Assembly: GCA_947495795.1 (NCBI GenBank)
Contig: CANMAI010000009.1
Span: forward strand, 186,001 to 250,000
Direction of reading: 5' to 3'
Length of the DNA stretch: 64,000 bases
Origin: an uncultured Paracoccaceae bacterium
GTDB taxonomy: Bacteria > Pseudomonadota > Alphaproteobacteria > Rhodobacterales > Rhodobacteraceae
In this document: piece after piece, positions 54,192 through 63,336 of the stretch
Layout: each line of letters starts with the position of its first letter
Numbering within the stretch: position 1 is the stretch's first letter
Notes under the pieces: model-generated
Told to the model about the DNA's origin: nothing
What the model saw: only the letters and a program-made list of their open reading frames with translations
Database searches by the model: none
Program-made: the position numbers and the translations under genes

Positions 54192-54280
54192 GATGCGCAT
54201 GCGGTGGGTCTAGGCGACCGAGAGCTTCATCGTTAGCCCCGGTTGCCGCGTCGCAAGTCAAATGCGAGCTGCTCTCGCTG

Positions 54281-54862
54281 TCAGAGCAGAACGACTTGTG
54301 TTCCGATCTTTGCCATCTCGAACAGTTCTTCGATGTGTTCGTTGAAAAGGCCGATACAGCCGTTGGAGGATTTGCGGCCGATCTTTCGGACATCGTTTGT
54401 GCCGTGGATGCGGTAATACTGCCAACTGAGGTTCAGAGCCCGCGTGCCCAGCGGATTTTGCGGCCCGGGGCCGACATAGGTGGGCAGATCCGGGTTACGC
54501 TTCAGCATGGACGGTGTGGGCCGCCATTCTGGCCCGTCGCGCTTGAGTGTGACTTCCGTGCGGCCGCGGCGTGTGAGCTCATCCGTGAGGGGGACGGAGC
54601 TTGGGTAGACGCGGGTGATGCTCTCATCTTCGGACCAGTAGAAGACGGTGCGCGACTGCGTATCGCAAAGGATGGCGCCGCCCTTGAGGTTTTCGAAGTG
54701 ATCGCGCCAATCTTGCAGCTTGAAGCCGGAGACGCGGCGCTTGATGCCTTCCGTCACAGGCTCCAGTGCTGGGTCGGCGGTTTGTGCGATTGCGGGAGCC
54801 GCCAGAGTAACGCCTGCGCTGGCAAGGCCGAGGATTGTGAAACTGCGGCGTGTCAGGGTCAT
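54281..54862 (-). CDS. L,D-transpeptidase (YkuD domain)
   Basis: A 193-residue periplasmic enzyme that crosslinks peptidoglycan or attaches lipoproteins to it. The N-terminus has a Tat-like twin-Arg (TRRSF) and hydrophobic signal peptide ending AIAQ. YkuD catalytic residues are H153 (RIHGTND) and C169 (SSNGCIGL), with the supporting NLSWQYYRIHG. It is convergent with recN and downstream of the FAD oxidoreductase on the same strand (76-nt gap). Confidence 0.92.
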   Translation of the reverse strand: MTLTRRSFTILGLASAGVTLAAPAIAQTADPALEPVTEGIKRRVSGFKLQDWRDHFENLKGGAILCDTQSRTVFYWSEDESITRVYPSSVPLTDELTRRGRTEVTLKRDGPEWRPTPSMLKRNPDLPTYVGPGPQNPLGTRALNLSWQYYRIHGTNDVRKIGRKSSNGCIGLFNEHIEELFEMAKIGTQVVLL

Positions 54863-54938
54863 AAGGGTGCTCGCTCCTTGAAATTTGGCATGACAAAATC
54901 ATGTTGCTCCGCCGTGTGCAATTCACTGCTGCGTGAGG

Positions 54939-56312
54939 TTAGTTTATCTGCACAACTTTGCCGGGATTCAGGATGTTTTGCGGGTCGAGTGTGCGTTTGA
55001 GATCGCCCATCACATTCCAGGCGGCCCCATGCTCTTCAGCCATGTATTTCATCTTGCCCTGACCTACGCCATGTTCGCCGGTGACAGTACCACCGAGCGC
55101 TAGGGCGCGGGTGGCCATGCGGTGCGCGAGATCCTTGGCCTCAGCAAGTTCCTTCGCGTTTCCGGGTTCCACCAGGAGCGCGGTGTGGTAGTTGCCGTCG
55201 CCCACATGGCCGAGGATCGGGCCTATCAGGCTGCTTTCCGCAAGATCGGCTTGCGTATCCGCGATTGCCCTGGCCAGTTGGGATATCGGCACGCAGATGT
55301 CGGTGGTGAGCGCCTGGCAACCGGGGCGGAGGCCCTTGGTGGCGAGATAGGATTGGTGGCGCATTTTCCAGAGATTGTTCCTGTCTTCCGACTTTGTTGC
55401 CCATTTGAAACCGTCTCCGCCATGCTCTGAAGCGATTTCCGCAACCAGTTCAGCTTGTTCGGCGACGGCGCTTTCGGACCCGTGGAATTCGAGGAAGAGA
55501 TGCGTTTGCTCCGGCATATCGGCGGAAAAATGAGTGTTGAGGCCGCGGATCGAGATCTCATCCAGAAGCTCGATCCGGGCCATCGGCACACCCATCTGGA
55601 TTGTCTGGATCACGGTGTTAACGGCCGATGGTATATCCGGGAACGCGCAGACAGCGGCTGAGATCGCCTCCGGCTGACCCTGAAGCCGGACGGTCAGTTC
55701 GGTGATGATGCCGAGTGTGCCTTCAGAGCCGATCATCAGCTTGGTGAGATCGTAGCCAGCGGCAGACTTGCGGGCGCGGGAGCCGGTGCGGATGATGCGG
55801 CCATCGGCGAGGACAACTTCGAGCGCCATCACGTTTTCGCGCATGGTGCCGTAGCGCACGGCCGTGGTGCCGGAAGCGCGGGTGGAGGCCATGCCGCCAA
55901 GGGAGGCATTGGCGCCAGGGTCCACGGGGAAAAAGAGGCCGGTGGCGCGGAGATCCTCGTTCAGCGCCTCGCGGGTGACGCCGGGCTGGACGACCGCTAT
56001 CATGTCTTCCGCGAGAACTTCGATCACGCTGTTCATCCGGCTCATATCCAGAGAAATGCCGCCCCGAACCGCGAGTGCATTGCCTTCGAGCGAGGTGCCG
56101 GTGCCCCAGGCCACGATAGGGCAGCCCTCTGCCGCGCAGATCTTCACGATCTTGGCCACTTCCTCCGTGTTTTCCGGATAGGCGACACCATCTGGCAGTG
56201 TTTCGGCAAAATAGCTCTCATTTTGCCCGTGAAGCGACCTGCTGGCCGCACTTGTCTCAAAACGGGTGCCGAGTGCCTTGCGCAGAGCTTCAATCGCGGT
56301 TTCAATGCTCAT
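54939..56312 (-). CDS. FAD-binding oxidoreductase, D-lactate/glycolate dehydrogenase type
   Basis: A 457-residue flavoenzyme of the PCMH/VAO type. The FAD domain has VAWGTGTSLEGNALAV (about 69-84), PGVTREALN, DPGANASLGGMASTRASGTTAVRYGT (about 133-158) and GSEGTLGIITELTVRL. The C-terminal domain contains GPILGHVGDGNYHTALLV and GTVTGEHGVGQGKMKYM, the usual metal and substrate site of D-2-hydroxyacid dehydrogenases. There is no signal peptide. D-lactate is the most likely substrate, but glycolate and 2-hydroxyglutarate remain possible. Confidence 0.9.
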   Translation of the reverse strand: MSIETAIEALRKALGTRFETSAASRSLHGQNESYFAETLPDGVAYPENTEEVAKIVKICAAEGCPIVAWGTGTSLEGNALAVRGGISLDMSRMNSVIEVLAEDMIAVVQPGVTREALNEDLRATGLFFPVDPGANASLGGMASTRASGTTAVRYGTMRENVMALEVVLADGRIIRTGSRARKSAAGYDLTKLMIGSEGTLGIITELTVRLQGQPEAISAAVCAFPDIPSAVNTVIQTIQMGVPMARIELLDEISIRGLNTHFSADMPEQTHLFLEFHGSESAVAEQAELVAEIASEHGGDGFKWATKSEDRNNLWKMRHQSYLATKGLRPGCQALTTDICVPISQLARAIADTQADLAESSLIGPILGHVGDGNYHTALLVEPGNAKELAEAKDLAHRMATRALALGGTVTGEHGVGQGKMKYMAEEHGAAWNVMGDLKRTLDPQNILNPGKVVQIN

Positions 56313-56368
56313 GTTGTCCCTTCTCTCGGGCTGGTTTTACCCGAGTGACTGGCGATTGAAAGGTTTGA

Positions 56369-56884
56369 ATGTTGTCGCTCCCCCGCCATGGGCATGATGG
56401 CCCTTATGCCGCACCTCTGAAATCACCCGCACGGCGCGTGCCGAAAGACTGGATCGATTATAATGGCCATATGAATGTGGCCTACTACACGATGGCCTTC
56501 GATCAGGCGGTTGACCATTTTCTGGAAGCGGAGCTTGGGATCGGAGAGAGTTTCGCGGCGGAGGCACGGCAGGGGCCTTATGCGCTGCAATCGAACATCT
56601 GCTATCTGGGCGAGTTGCTTGAGGGCACTGAGTTTACTGTGGACGCGCAATTGGTGGATTATGATGCCAAGCGGCTTCACCTGATGCTGGAGATGCGGGA
56701 TGCAGAGGGCACGTTGGCGGCCACCTGCGAAGAAATGCTGATGAATGTGGATCTGGAGGCGCGGCGGAGCACGGCTTACCCTGATTGGGCGCAGGCGCGC
56801 GCGGCTCGGATGGCGGCGGATCATGCCCATCTGCCAAGGCCTTCGCAGATGGGCCAGCGGATTGGCATCCGCCGGAAAGGCTGA
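56369..56884 (+). CDS. Hotdog-fold thioesterase
   Basis: A 171-residue thioesterase of the 4-hydroxybenzoyl-CoA type. The catalytic motif is DYNGHMNVAYYTMAFDQA (about 30-47), with the Asp and HMN core, followed by the central helix and strands (FTVDAQLVDYDAKRLHLMLEMRD and CEEMLMNVDLEARR). It would hydrolyse an acyl-CoA. Related thioesterases occur in carnitine degradation loci, but no other carnitine gene is seen here. It may be cotranscribed with the ClC gene (3-nt gap). Confidence 0.85.
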   Translation: MLSLPRHGHDGPYAAPLKSPARRVPKDWIDYNGHMNVAYYTMAFDQAVDHFLEAELGIGESFAAEARQGPYALQSNICYLGELLEGTEFTVDAQLVDYDAKRLHLMLEMRDAEGTLAATCEEMLMNVDLEARRSTAYPDWAQARAARMAADHAHLPRPSQMGQRIGIRRKG

Positions 56885-56887
56885 GCG

Positions 56888-58564
56888 GTGCGCCGCGCCC
56901 TTGCCACGTGGCTGAGTGGATCCTGGTCGCGCGGGTGTGACGGCGCTGCGAGTGGATGGGCAACGCTACGGGGGCGGGGGCCCGGCAAGGTTCAATTCTG
57001 GCTGATTGCTTTGGTGGTGGGCACCTGTGCGGGCCTTGGTGCCGTGGGGTTCCGGCAGGCCATTGTCGTTCTTCAAGAACTGATTTACGGCGAGAATGAT
57101 ACTGCACTGGCGAGCCACGCGGCCGGATTGCATTGGGGATGGATCGTGACGATCCCCATTCTCGGCGGGCTGGTGGTGGGATGGATCCTTCATCTTTTTA
57201 CGCCCGATGGCCGGGCACGCTCTGTTGCTCATGTGATCGAGGGGGCTGCGTTGCGCGACGGAAGGGTGGAGCGGAGAGCTGGGCTTGCCTCCACCGCCGC
57301 ATCGCTGATCACGCTTTGCACGGGTGGCTCCACCGGGCGGGAGGGGCCGGTGATCCATATCGGGGCGGTGATCTCCAGCTGGGTGAGCGAGCGGATCAAT
57401 GCGGACGGGATTACCGGGCGGGATTTGCTGGGATGCGCGGCTGCGGCGGCAGTATCTGCCTCGTTCAATGCGCCGATTGCGGGCGCGCTCTTTGCGCTGG
57501 AGGTGATCCTGCGGCATTTTGCGGTGCATGCATTTGCGCCGATTGTGATTGCCTCTGTTTCCGGTGCCGTGGTGTCCCGGCTTCTGGTGGGGGATGTGAC
57601 GGAATTCATGTTGCCGCATCCGACGCTTGCCTTCTATGTGGAGTTGCCTGCCTTCATGATCCTTGGGCTGCTTTCGGGCCTTGTGGCGGCCGTGATGATC
57701 TGGGGGATTTTTGCGGCGGAGGATCTGGGCGATCTGGTGCAGGAGCAAACGAGGATGCCGCGCTGGTTGCGGCCAGCGGTTTCAGGCGCTTTGCTGGGCA
57801 TTCTGGCCATTTGGTTTCCGCATATCATCGGGGTTGGTTACGAGACGACGAGCAATGCGTTGACAGGCGACCTGATGCTCTGGCAGGCGATGGTGTTTGT
57901 TGTAATCAAGATCATCGCAGTGGCGCTGACTGTGGCGGGGCGTATGGGGGGCGGTGTGTTTTCACCTTCGCTTATGGTGGGTGCGCTGACGGGACTGGCC
58001 TTTGGCTATGTGGCGACAGCGATCTTTCCCACCGTTTCCGGTGCAGTGGGGCTGTATGCACTGGCCGGGATGGGGGCTGTGGCGGCCGCTGTGCTGGGCG
58101 CGCCGATTTCCACCACGCTGATTGTGTTCGAGCTGACCGGGGATTGGCAGACGGGGCTGGCGGTGATGGTGGCGGTATCGCTTTCCTCCTCTCTTTGCTC
58201 GCGGCTGGTGGACCGGAGCTTCTTTCTTGCGCAGATCGAGCGGCGGGGGGTGCATCTGGCAGCCGGGCCGCAGGCTTATCTGCCCGCCACGATCTCTGTG
58301 GGGCGGCTGACACGGCTGCGGGGCGGGGAGGGCTCTGCCTCTGACACGCTGTGCTATGAGTTGATCGAGCAGGGCGTGTTTTTGCGGCGAAGCGATACGC
58401 TTGAGACGGCATTGCCGATGCTGGACCGGGTGGGGGAGAGCTTCCTGCCGGTGGTGACGGCGGGCGAGGATGGCGATGAATTGATCGGTGCGATTTTCCA
58501 TCTTGATGCATTGAAGGCTTACAATCGGGCGCTGGCAGAAACGGCGCGCGAGGAGCATTCATGA
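56888..58564 (+). CDS. ClC-family chloride channel or transporter
   Basis: A 558-residue ClC protein with about ten or more membrane helices. The gating motif GREGPVIH contains E152, the external glutamate. Other ClC features are RMGGGVFSPSLMVGALTGLAFG and ALAGMGAVAAAVLGAPISTTLIVFELTGDW. The usual GSGIP chloride-binding loop is replaced by RDGRVERRAG, which is common in EriC-like bacterial members. A C-terminal soluble part (about 440-558) resembles a single CBS-like region. GTG 56888 is used because the gene begins 3 nt after the thioesterase stop. Confidence 0.88.
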   Translation: MRRALATWLSGSWSRGCDGAASGWATLRGRGPGKVQFWLIALVVGTCAGLGAVGFRQAIVVLQELIYGENDTALASHAAGLHWGWIVTIPILGGLVVGWILHLFTPDGRARSVAHVIEGAALRDGRVERRAGLASTAASLITLCTGGSTGREGPVIHIGAVISSWVSERINADGITGRDLLGCAAAAAVSASFNAPIAGALFALEVILRHFAVHAFAPIVIASVSGAVVSRLLVGDVTEFMLPHPTLAFYVELPAFMILGLLSGLVAAVMIWGIFAAEDLGDLVQEQTRMPRWLRPAVSGALLGILAIWFPHIIGVGYETTSNALTGDLMLWQAMVFVVIKIIAVALTVAGRMGGGVFSPSLMVGALTGLAFGYVATAIFPTVSGAVGLYALAGMGAVAAAVLGAPISTTLIVFELTGDWQTGLAVMVAVSLSSSLCSRLVDRSFFLAQIERRGVHLAAGPQAYLPATISVGRLTRLRGGEGSASDTLCYELIEQGVFLRRSDTLETALPMLDRVGESFLPVVTAGEDGDELIGAIFHLDALKAYNRALAETAREEHS

Positions 58565-58851
58565 CAGTGTTTTCGGCCTTGAAGGTCGGCAGCCGCATTC
58601 TCGTAAACTGCCTCCCAAGAAAGTCAAAATTTCTTTGAACCACTCCGGGCCAAGGAGAGACTAAGGGGTGTCTGCAGATTGCGAGCGGCAGTCTGTTTGA
58701 TATGAGCGGGAAGTGGATATGGAAATTTCTAAATGTGATCAATGCTGTAGTGTATTAGATATGAAGAGGCTTCGTTCATACGGGTGGGCGCTTCCTTCCT
58801 AAAGGCCGCTCTCTCTCATCCGGTAATTGGCCAACAGTAGGAGACGATAAA

Positions 58852-59418
58852 GTGAGTATGCGAAACACAAAGGATGGCTACGGCGCCTTCACCAAACTCT
58901 TTCATTGGCTGATCGTTATTCTGTTTGCGCTTCAGTATGTCGGCGCAAACATCATGACCCGGGTTGAGAGGGGAGAGACGGTTATTGGATTGTCGCAGGG
59001 AGACTACTACAACTGGCATAAATCCCTCGGGCTGGTCGCCCTGGCCATCGCCATTTTTCGCCTCATCAATCGCCATATGGGTCGGCTCCCCGATTGGGCA
59101 CCGACGCTCAGCAAGGGTGAGCAGCGCTTTATCCACCGAGATGAGCAGATCCTGTATCTCGCCATGTTCATCATGCCGATCAGCGGATATCTTTATGTGA
59201 TGTCAGGTGGGTACGGCGTGCAGCTTTTCGGAGTTTGGAAACTCGACAACCCGATTGGCAAATGGAAAGAGTTGGAGTTCATCACGAAATGGATCCATAT
59301 CGTCGCAAGCTATGCGCTTCTGGCCGGGATAGTCGGCCATCTGTTTGTCGTGTTGCGGCATCAGCTTGTTCTGAAAGACGGGCTGATCAAGCGTATGCTG
59401 CCAGGGCGGAGCAAGTAG
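58852..59418 (+). CDS. Cytochrome b561
   Basis: A 188-residue four-helix membrane diheme cytochrome. Candidate heme ligands are H18 (KLFHWL), H56 (NWHKSLG), H149 (WIHIV) and H163 (VGHLFVV). Such proteins move electrons between quinols and periplasmic partners, and some remove superoxide. GTG 58852 has GGAG 9 nt upstream; ATG 58858 is also in frame. Its 280-bp upstream spacer shows no gene. Confidence 0.92.
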   Translation: MSMRNTKDGYGAFTKLFHWLIVILFALQYVGANIMTRVERGETVIGLSQGDYYNWHKSLGLVALAIAIFRLINRHMGRLPDWAPTLSKGEQRFIHRDEQILYLAMFIMPISGYLYVMSGGYGVQLFGVWKLDNPIGKWKELEFITKWIHIVASYALLAGIVGHLFVVLRHQLVLKDGLIKRMLPGRSK

Positions 59419-59470
59419 AGCAACTGTAAAGGGCTGTTTTCCGGCGTCGAACGCGAGCCCTGCATTGCAA

Positions 59471-60088
59471 TCATTGTTTCGTTTTCAGCAAGCCCGCTGA
59501 GAGTTGCTTGAAAGCCGCGACCGCGTTTTTGAAGACGGCGCGAGGATTATCCGCTGCCGCGATCCAGAGTGAGGCGTTGAGCGCTGCGCCGTTGAGGAGG
59601 CGGGCAGCGGCCTCCGCATCTACCGGGCAGACCGTTCCTTCGTCGATGAGTGCCTGGATTGTCTGTGTCGTCCGGCTCAGGCACGCATTCTGATTTGGCC
59701 ATTGCGACGGATCGCCGAGTACGGCTGGCCCGTCCAGAAGCATGATGCGCTGTATCTCAGGCTCCAGAGCCATCTCGATATACGCGATCTGTTCGGCGAG
59801 GAGCCCAAGCCACGGTGTTTCGGCTTTCTCCTGTTCGATGCGCATCCGTTCCAAAATTTCTGCATCGATCTGATCGATAACGGCCTGAAGCAAGCCTTTC
59901 TTATCCCCGAAATTGTGATAGAGCGCGCCCCGCGTCAGGCCGGCATCTGCTGTGAGATCATCCATCGAGGATGCGGCGTAGCCTTTGGCCGCAAAGGCTT
60001 TCCGTGCTGCCCTAGTTAGCTTGGCACGGGTTTCTTCCATCATCTCTGAACGTCGCTTTGCCGCCAATAACCTCTCCTGAACTTCCAT
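59471..60088 (-). CDS. TetR-family transcriptional repressor
   Basis: A 205-residue regulator with an N-terminal helix-turn-helix (about 20-66: ARKAFAAKGYAASSMDDLTADAGLTRGALYHNFGDKKGLLQAVI) and a helical ligand domain. A TetR C-terminal subtype with DGPAVLGDPSQWP is visible. It is divergent from the RidA gene, and a palindrome with half-site ATACG lies immediately before its start, so autorepression and control of ridA are likely. Confidence 0.93.
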   Translation of the reverse strand: MEVQERLLAAKRRSEMMEETRAKLTRAARKAFAAKGYAASSMDDLTADAGLTRGALYHNFGDKKGLLQAVIDQIDAEILERMRIEQEKAETPWLGLLAEQIAYIEMALEPEIQRIMLLDGPAVLGDPSQWPNQNACLSRTTQTIQALIDEGTVCPVDAEAAARLLNGAALNASLWIAAADNPRAVFKNAVAAFKQLSAGLLKTKQ

Positions 60089-60155
60089 ATACGCTACGTA
60101 TCTCTATTGACATACGGTTCGTATGTCAATATCTGTTCACATACGAAGCGTATGT
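60089..60155. promoter_or_regulatory. Triple palindromic operator and divergent promoters between tetR and ridA
   Basis: The motif ATACG-N3-CGTAT occurs three times: 60089-60101, 60112-60124 (inside a longer perfect palindrome at 60107-60129) and 60141-60153. Site centres are 23 and 29 bp apart. TTGACA at 60107-60112 is a perfect -35 for ridA, with TATCTG at 60130-60135 as -10 after 17 bp. By symmetry, the other arm supplies TTGACA on the minus strand with TAGAGA for tetR. Binding at the central site would block both. Confidence 0.8.
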
Positions 60156-60189
60156 AAGCGATAGAACAAATCAGAAAGGGATTAGAGAG

Positions 60190-60588
60190 ATGAACAAACG
60201 TGACGCTGTTTTTCCTGCTGGCAGGCAGGCGCTCTATGAAACCAACCGTTACTCGGCTGCGATCCGCTCAGATGATCTTCTGTTTGTTTCCGGACAGGTG
60301 GGCAGCCGGGAGGATGGCTCTCCGGAACCGAACTTCGAGAAGCAGGTTGAGCTTGCCTTTGCCAACCTCAAAGATGTGCTGAAGGCAGCAGGCTGCACCT
60401 TTGACGATGTGGTGGATGTGACCAGCTTCCACACGGACCCGGAGGCGCAGATTGGAGCTGTTTCGGCCGTTAGGCTGAAGGAGATAGGTGAGAAGCCCTA
60501 CCCGAACTGGACAGCAGTGGGGGTAACCTGGCTTTCTGGCTTTGATTTCGAGATCAAGGTGATTGCACGCATTCCTGAGCCTGCCTGA
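60190..60588 (+). CDS. RidA/YjgF-family protein
   Basis: A 132-residue protein of the Rid family, trimeric enzymes that hydrolyse reactive enamine/imine intermediates. Features: RYSAAIRSDDLLFVSGQVGSREDGSPEPNFEKQVELAFANLKDVLKAAG and WLSGFDFEIKVIARIPE at the C-terminus, where the Arg in VIARIP corresponds to the active-site Arg of RidA. ATG 60190 has an AAGGG-containing leader. Divergent TetR control is unusual for a core RidA and suggests an inducible paralogue for a particular metabolite. Confidence 0.88.
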   Translation: MNKRDAVFPAGRQALYETNRYSAAIRSDDLLFVSGQVGSREDGSPEPNFEKQVELAFANLKDVLKAAGCTFDDVVDVTSFHTDPEAQIGAVSAVRLKEIGEKPYPNWTAVGVTWLSGFDFEIKVIARIPEPA

Positions 60589-60606
60589 CCAGCGACTTCA
60601 GAGAAT

Positions 60607-60634
60607 CCATCCGCTGCTGGAAGGCAGCGGATGG
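60607..60634. terminator. Bidirectional hairpin between ridA and the DUF427 gene
   Basis: A perfect 11-bp stem (60607-60617 with 60624-60634) with a 6-nt loop lies between convergent genes, 19 nt past the ridA stop. There is no strong T run on either side, but its strength and location suit a shared terminator. Confidence 0.6.
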
Positions 60635-60665
60635 GTGGCTGATTTGCTCCCTCAAACCACCTTGT

Positions 60666-61013
60666 TCAGACCTGTTCCACCGTCACTTTTTCCCCTGTGG
60701 AAAAGGCAAGGTGATCCTTTATGCGGGCGACATCTTCCCTTGGGGCTTCGTAAGACCAGGCAGTATTTTCCAACGGGCCGCTTTTGGCTGCTATGGTGAA
60801 GTAGCTGGCATCGCCCTTGTGGGGGCAGTGGGTCGATTTGTCCGTGGAATCCAGGAAAGCCATCTCAATGTCTTCGCGCGGGAAATAGACCACCTCCGGA
60901 TATTTGCCTTCCTGCAGGGTGAGGGCGCTGGAGCTTTCGCCGATGACTGCTCCTGCAGCGCGCACAACCCATTTGCCGGGGGCTTTGGTGATCGTGATAT
61001 AGGCGTCTGTCAT
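60666..61013 (-). CDS. DUF427-family protein
   Basis: A 115-residue protein of the DUF427 family. Typical motifs are YFPREDIEMAFLDSTDKSTHCPHKGDASYFTI (about 43-75), NTAWSYEAPREDVARIKDHLAF, and a C-terminal VTVEQV. The function of the family is unproven. GGAGGA lies 7 nt before ATG 61013, which decides the start. It is convergent with ridA and downstream of the aminopeptidase on the same strand (91 nt). Confidence 0.88.
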   Translation of the reverse strand: MTDAYITITKAPGKWVVRAAGAVIGESSSALTLQEGKYPEVVYFPREDIEMAFLDSTDKSTHCPHKGDASYFTIAAKSGPLENTAWSYEAPREDVARIKDHLAFSTGEKVTVEQV

Positions 61014-61104
61014 CGTCTTTCCTCCTGATGGCCCGGTTCGGCGGGCACGACTTTTGTGCATCCTTGCCGATGCCGTTTGCTGTCTTGGTGACGGTTCTGC
61101 TCCC

Positions 61105-62907
61105 TCAGAGTGGGGCGCAGGCCTGTTTGAGCCATGTGGCGGTTGCATCATCTACGCGAGGGGAGATGAGGCTGGCAGTTTGGGCGTGGTAAGCGTTGAG
61201 CCATTTCCGGTCTGCCGATGTGAGCAAGGTGGGGTCTATCAGCCGTCTGTCAATGGGGGCGAAGGTGATCGTCTCGAAGGCGAGCATAGGGCGTTCGCCG
61301 CCTGAAGGTATGCTTGCGGACTCTACCACCACGAGGTTTTCGATGCGAATGCCGTAGGCACCTTCCTTGTAGTAGCCGGGTTCATTCGAGAGGATCATGC
61401 CGGGTTTGAGCGGTTCCGCGCCGCGGCGCGAGAGGTTTTGTGGGCCTTCATGGACGCCAAGATAGACGCCGACCCCATGGCCTGTGCCGTGATCGTAATC
61501 CATGCCCTCCTGCCAGAGGGCGATGCGGGCCAACGCATCGAGATCGCGGCCTGCGAGGCCTTCGGGCCAGCGGGCGCGGGAGAGATTGATCATGCCCTTC
61601 AGCACGAGAGTGAAGGCGCGGCGCGCGTCTTCCGCCACAGGGCCTGTGGCGATTGTGCGGGTGATGTCGGTGGTGCCGTTGAGGTATTGGCCGCCGCTAT
61701 CGACAAGCAGAAGGTCTCCCGGGGTGACCGGGCGGTTGCTCTCTTCCGTGACGCGGTAGTGGACGATGGCCCCATTTGGGCCTGCGCCGGAGATCGTCTC
61801 GAACGAGATATCCTGCAATGTGTTGGCGGCCCGTCTGTAGCCTTCGAGTTCCTTGACCACATCAATTTCCGTGAGTTTTCCGGACGGAGCGGCCTGATCG
61901 AGCCAGCAGAGAAAGCGGGCCATTGCAGCAGCATCGGTAAGATGGGCCTCGCGCGTGCCCTTTAGTTCGGCGTCGGTTTTGCAGGCTTTGGGAAGGATAC
62001 AGGGATCGCGCATCCAGTGCACTTCTGCTGCATCGGAGAGACAGCTTTGGACATAAAGGGGTGTGGTTGTAGGATCGAGAGCGATGCGACCGGTAAGAGC
62101 GGCTAGCGCTTCGGCGAAGGTTTCCGGCTCGGCGATGCGGACCTCAGGGCCGAGATGCGTTCGGATCTCGTCGCTCAGCTTGGCAGATGCCATGAAGAGG
62201 GAGACGGTTTTGTCGGCATGCAGGATCGCGAAGCCGTGGGCCACGGGCATCCGGGGAATATCGGAGCCACGGATGTTGAGAAGCCATGCAATGCTGTCCG
62301 GCAGGGTGAGGACGGTGGCCTGGACGTTCTCCGTTTTTAGAATTCCTGCAATCTCGGAGCGCTTTTCGGCGTGGGATCTGCCTGCAAGTTCCTTCGGGAA
62401 AATGGAGACCTTGCCCATGGGTGGCGCGGGTTGATCCTGCCAGACTGTATCAATCGGGTTCTCTGAAAGAGGCTTCAGGGTGATGTCTTTCAGACTGAGC
62501 GCCTTGCGCAGATCCTCGATTTCCTTGTGTCCGTGGAGCCAGGGATCGAAGCCGAGACTGCTGCCCTTGGCGAGAGTTTCCAGAAGCCAGTCTTTGGGGC
62601 TTTCCTGCGGGATCTGACGATAGGTGAAAACGGCGTCATCCGTCTGATTTCGGACCTGAAGGGTGTAGCGGCCATCCGTGAAAATGGCAGCATGATCGGC
62701 CAGAACGATGCACTGGCCTGCGGAGCCGGTGAAGCTGGTGAGCCATGCGAGTCGCTCATCCCGATCTGCCACATTTTCGCCATTATGTGCGTCTGAACGC
62801 GGCACGAGAAAGCCCGATAGGCCGTTTCTCGCCAATTCTGACCGCAATGAGGCAACCCGATTTTTGCCTGTTTCAGGCGTTGTAGAGGCAATAAATGTCT
62901 GAAACAT
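61105..62907 (-). CDS. Xaa-Pro aminopeptidase P family peptidase (M24B)
   Basis: A 600-residue dimetal peptidase that removes an N-terminal residue before proline. The metal ligands are D403 and D414 (VDSGGQYLNGTTD), H477 (GTGHGVGVYLG), E509 (NEPGYY) and E523 (IRIENL). Two N-terminal creatinase-type domains (about 1-310) precede the catalytic domain, as in eukaryote-like aminopeptidase P. There is no signal peptide. Start 62907 gives the family-like MFQTFIAST; the upstream extension lacks similarity. Confidence 0.93.
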   Translation of the reverse strand: MFQTFIASTTPETGKNRVASLRSELARNGLSGFLVPRSDAHNGENVADRDERLAWLTSFTGSAGQCIVLADHAAIFTDGRYTLQVRNQTDDAVFTYRQIPQESPKDWLLETLAKGSSLGFDPWLHGHKEIEDLRKALSLKDITLKPLSENPIDTVWQDQPAPPMGKVSIFPKELAGRSHAEKRSEIAGILKTENVQATVLTLPDSIAWLLNIRGSDIPRMPVAHGFAILHADKTVSLFMASAKLSDEIRTHLGPEVRIAEPETFAEALAALTGRIALDPTTTPLYVQSCLSDAAEVHWMRDPCILPKACKTDAELKGTREAHLTDAAAMARFLCWLDQAAPSGKLTEIDVVKELEGYRRAANTLQDISFETISGAGPNGAIVHYRVTEESNRPVTPGDLLLVDSGGQYLNGTTDITRTIATGPVAEDARRAFTLVLKGMINLSRARWPEGLAGRDLDALARIALWQEGMDYDHGTGHGVGVYLGVHEGPQNLSRRGAEPLKPGMILSNEPGYYKEGAYGIRIENLVVVESASIPSGGERPMLAFETITFAPIDRRLIDPTLLTSADRKWLNAYHAQTASLISPRVDDATATWLKQACAPL

Positions 62908-63020
62908 AGGCGTCTTTCTGCAAGTTGAGGGGGTGAACATGGGCGAGATTTTCCCGTGCCGTTTTCCGGCCATAATGTGCGGGGATAACGTGCCGATACA
63001 AGCCTTTGGAGGGCAATTTT

Positions 63021-63332
63021 ATGCGGACAATGTTTGCACTGGTGTTTTTTGTGTTAGCTGCGTGGCGTGGATATATCGACTGGCAAGCGACGATGGCACA
63101 AGGTGAAGACCTTGCAATGGCCAATGCGGGAACCGTGTGGCTAGGCCTGAGCCCAGGCACATTGGAGAGTATCAGCGTATGGGCGCAGGGGTTGGAAACA
63201 CCTTTGCTCTGGGACCCTGCGCTGGTGACATTTCTGAGCGCTCCGCTGGCCCCGATGTTGTTGGTTCTCGCGATTTTCTTCTTCGTGATCCGGCGCAAAG
63301 CCGAGCCGATGCGGCACGGCGAGATGGCCTGA
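63021..63332 (+). CDS. Small membrane protein of unknown function
   Basis: A 103-residue protein with two hydrophobic segments: about 4-17 (MFALVFFVLAAWRGY) and about 72-90 (APMLLVLAIFFFVIRR), the latter ending in a basic tail. The central loop holds several Trp and Leu. An excellent GGAGGG ribosome site 7 nt upstream of ATG 63021 supports the start and expression. I do not recognise a family. It sits divergent from the aminopeptidase and convergent with the oxygenase gene (4-nt gap). Confidence 0.7.
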   Translation: MRTMFALVFFVLAAWRGYIDWQATMAQGEDLAMANAGTVWLGLSPGTLESISVWAQGLETPLLWDPALVTFLSAPLAPMLLVLAIFFFVIRRKAEPMRHGEMA

Positions 63333-63336
63333 GCCT

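Noticed and set aside
59430-59461. Terminator between cytochrome b561 and tetR
   Set aside because: Only a 6-bp stem with a 20-nt loop and no clear T run. Too weak to report as a feature.
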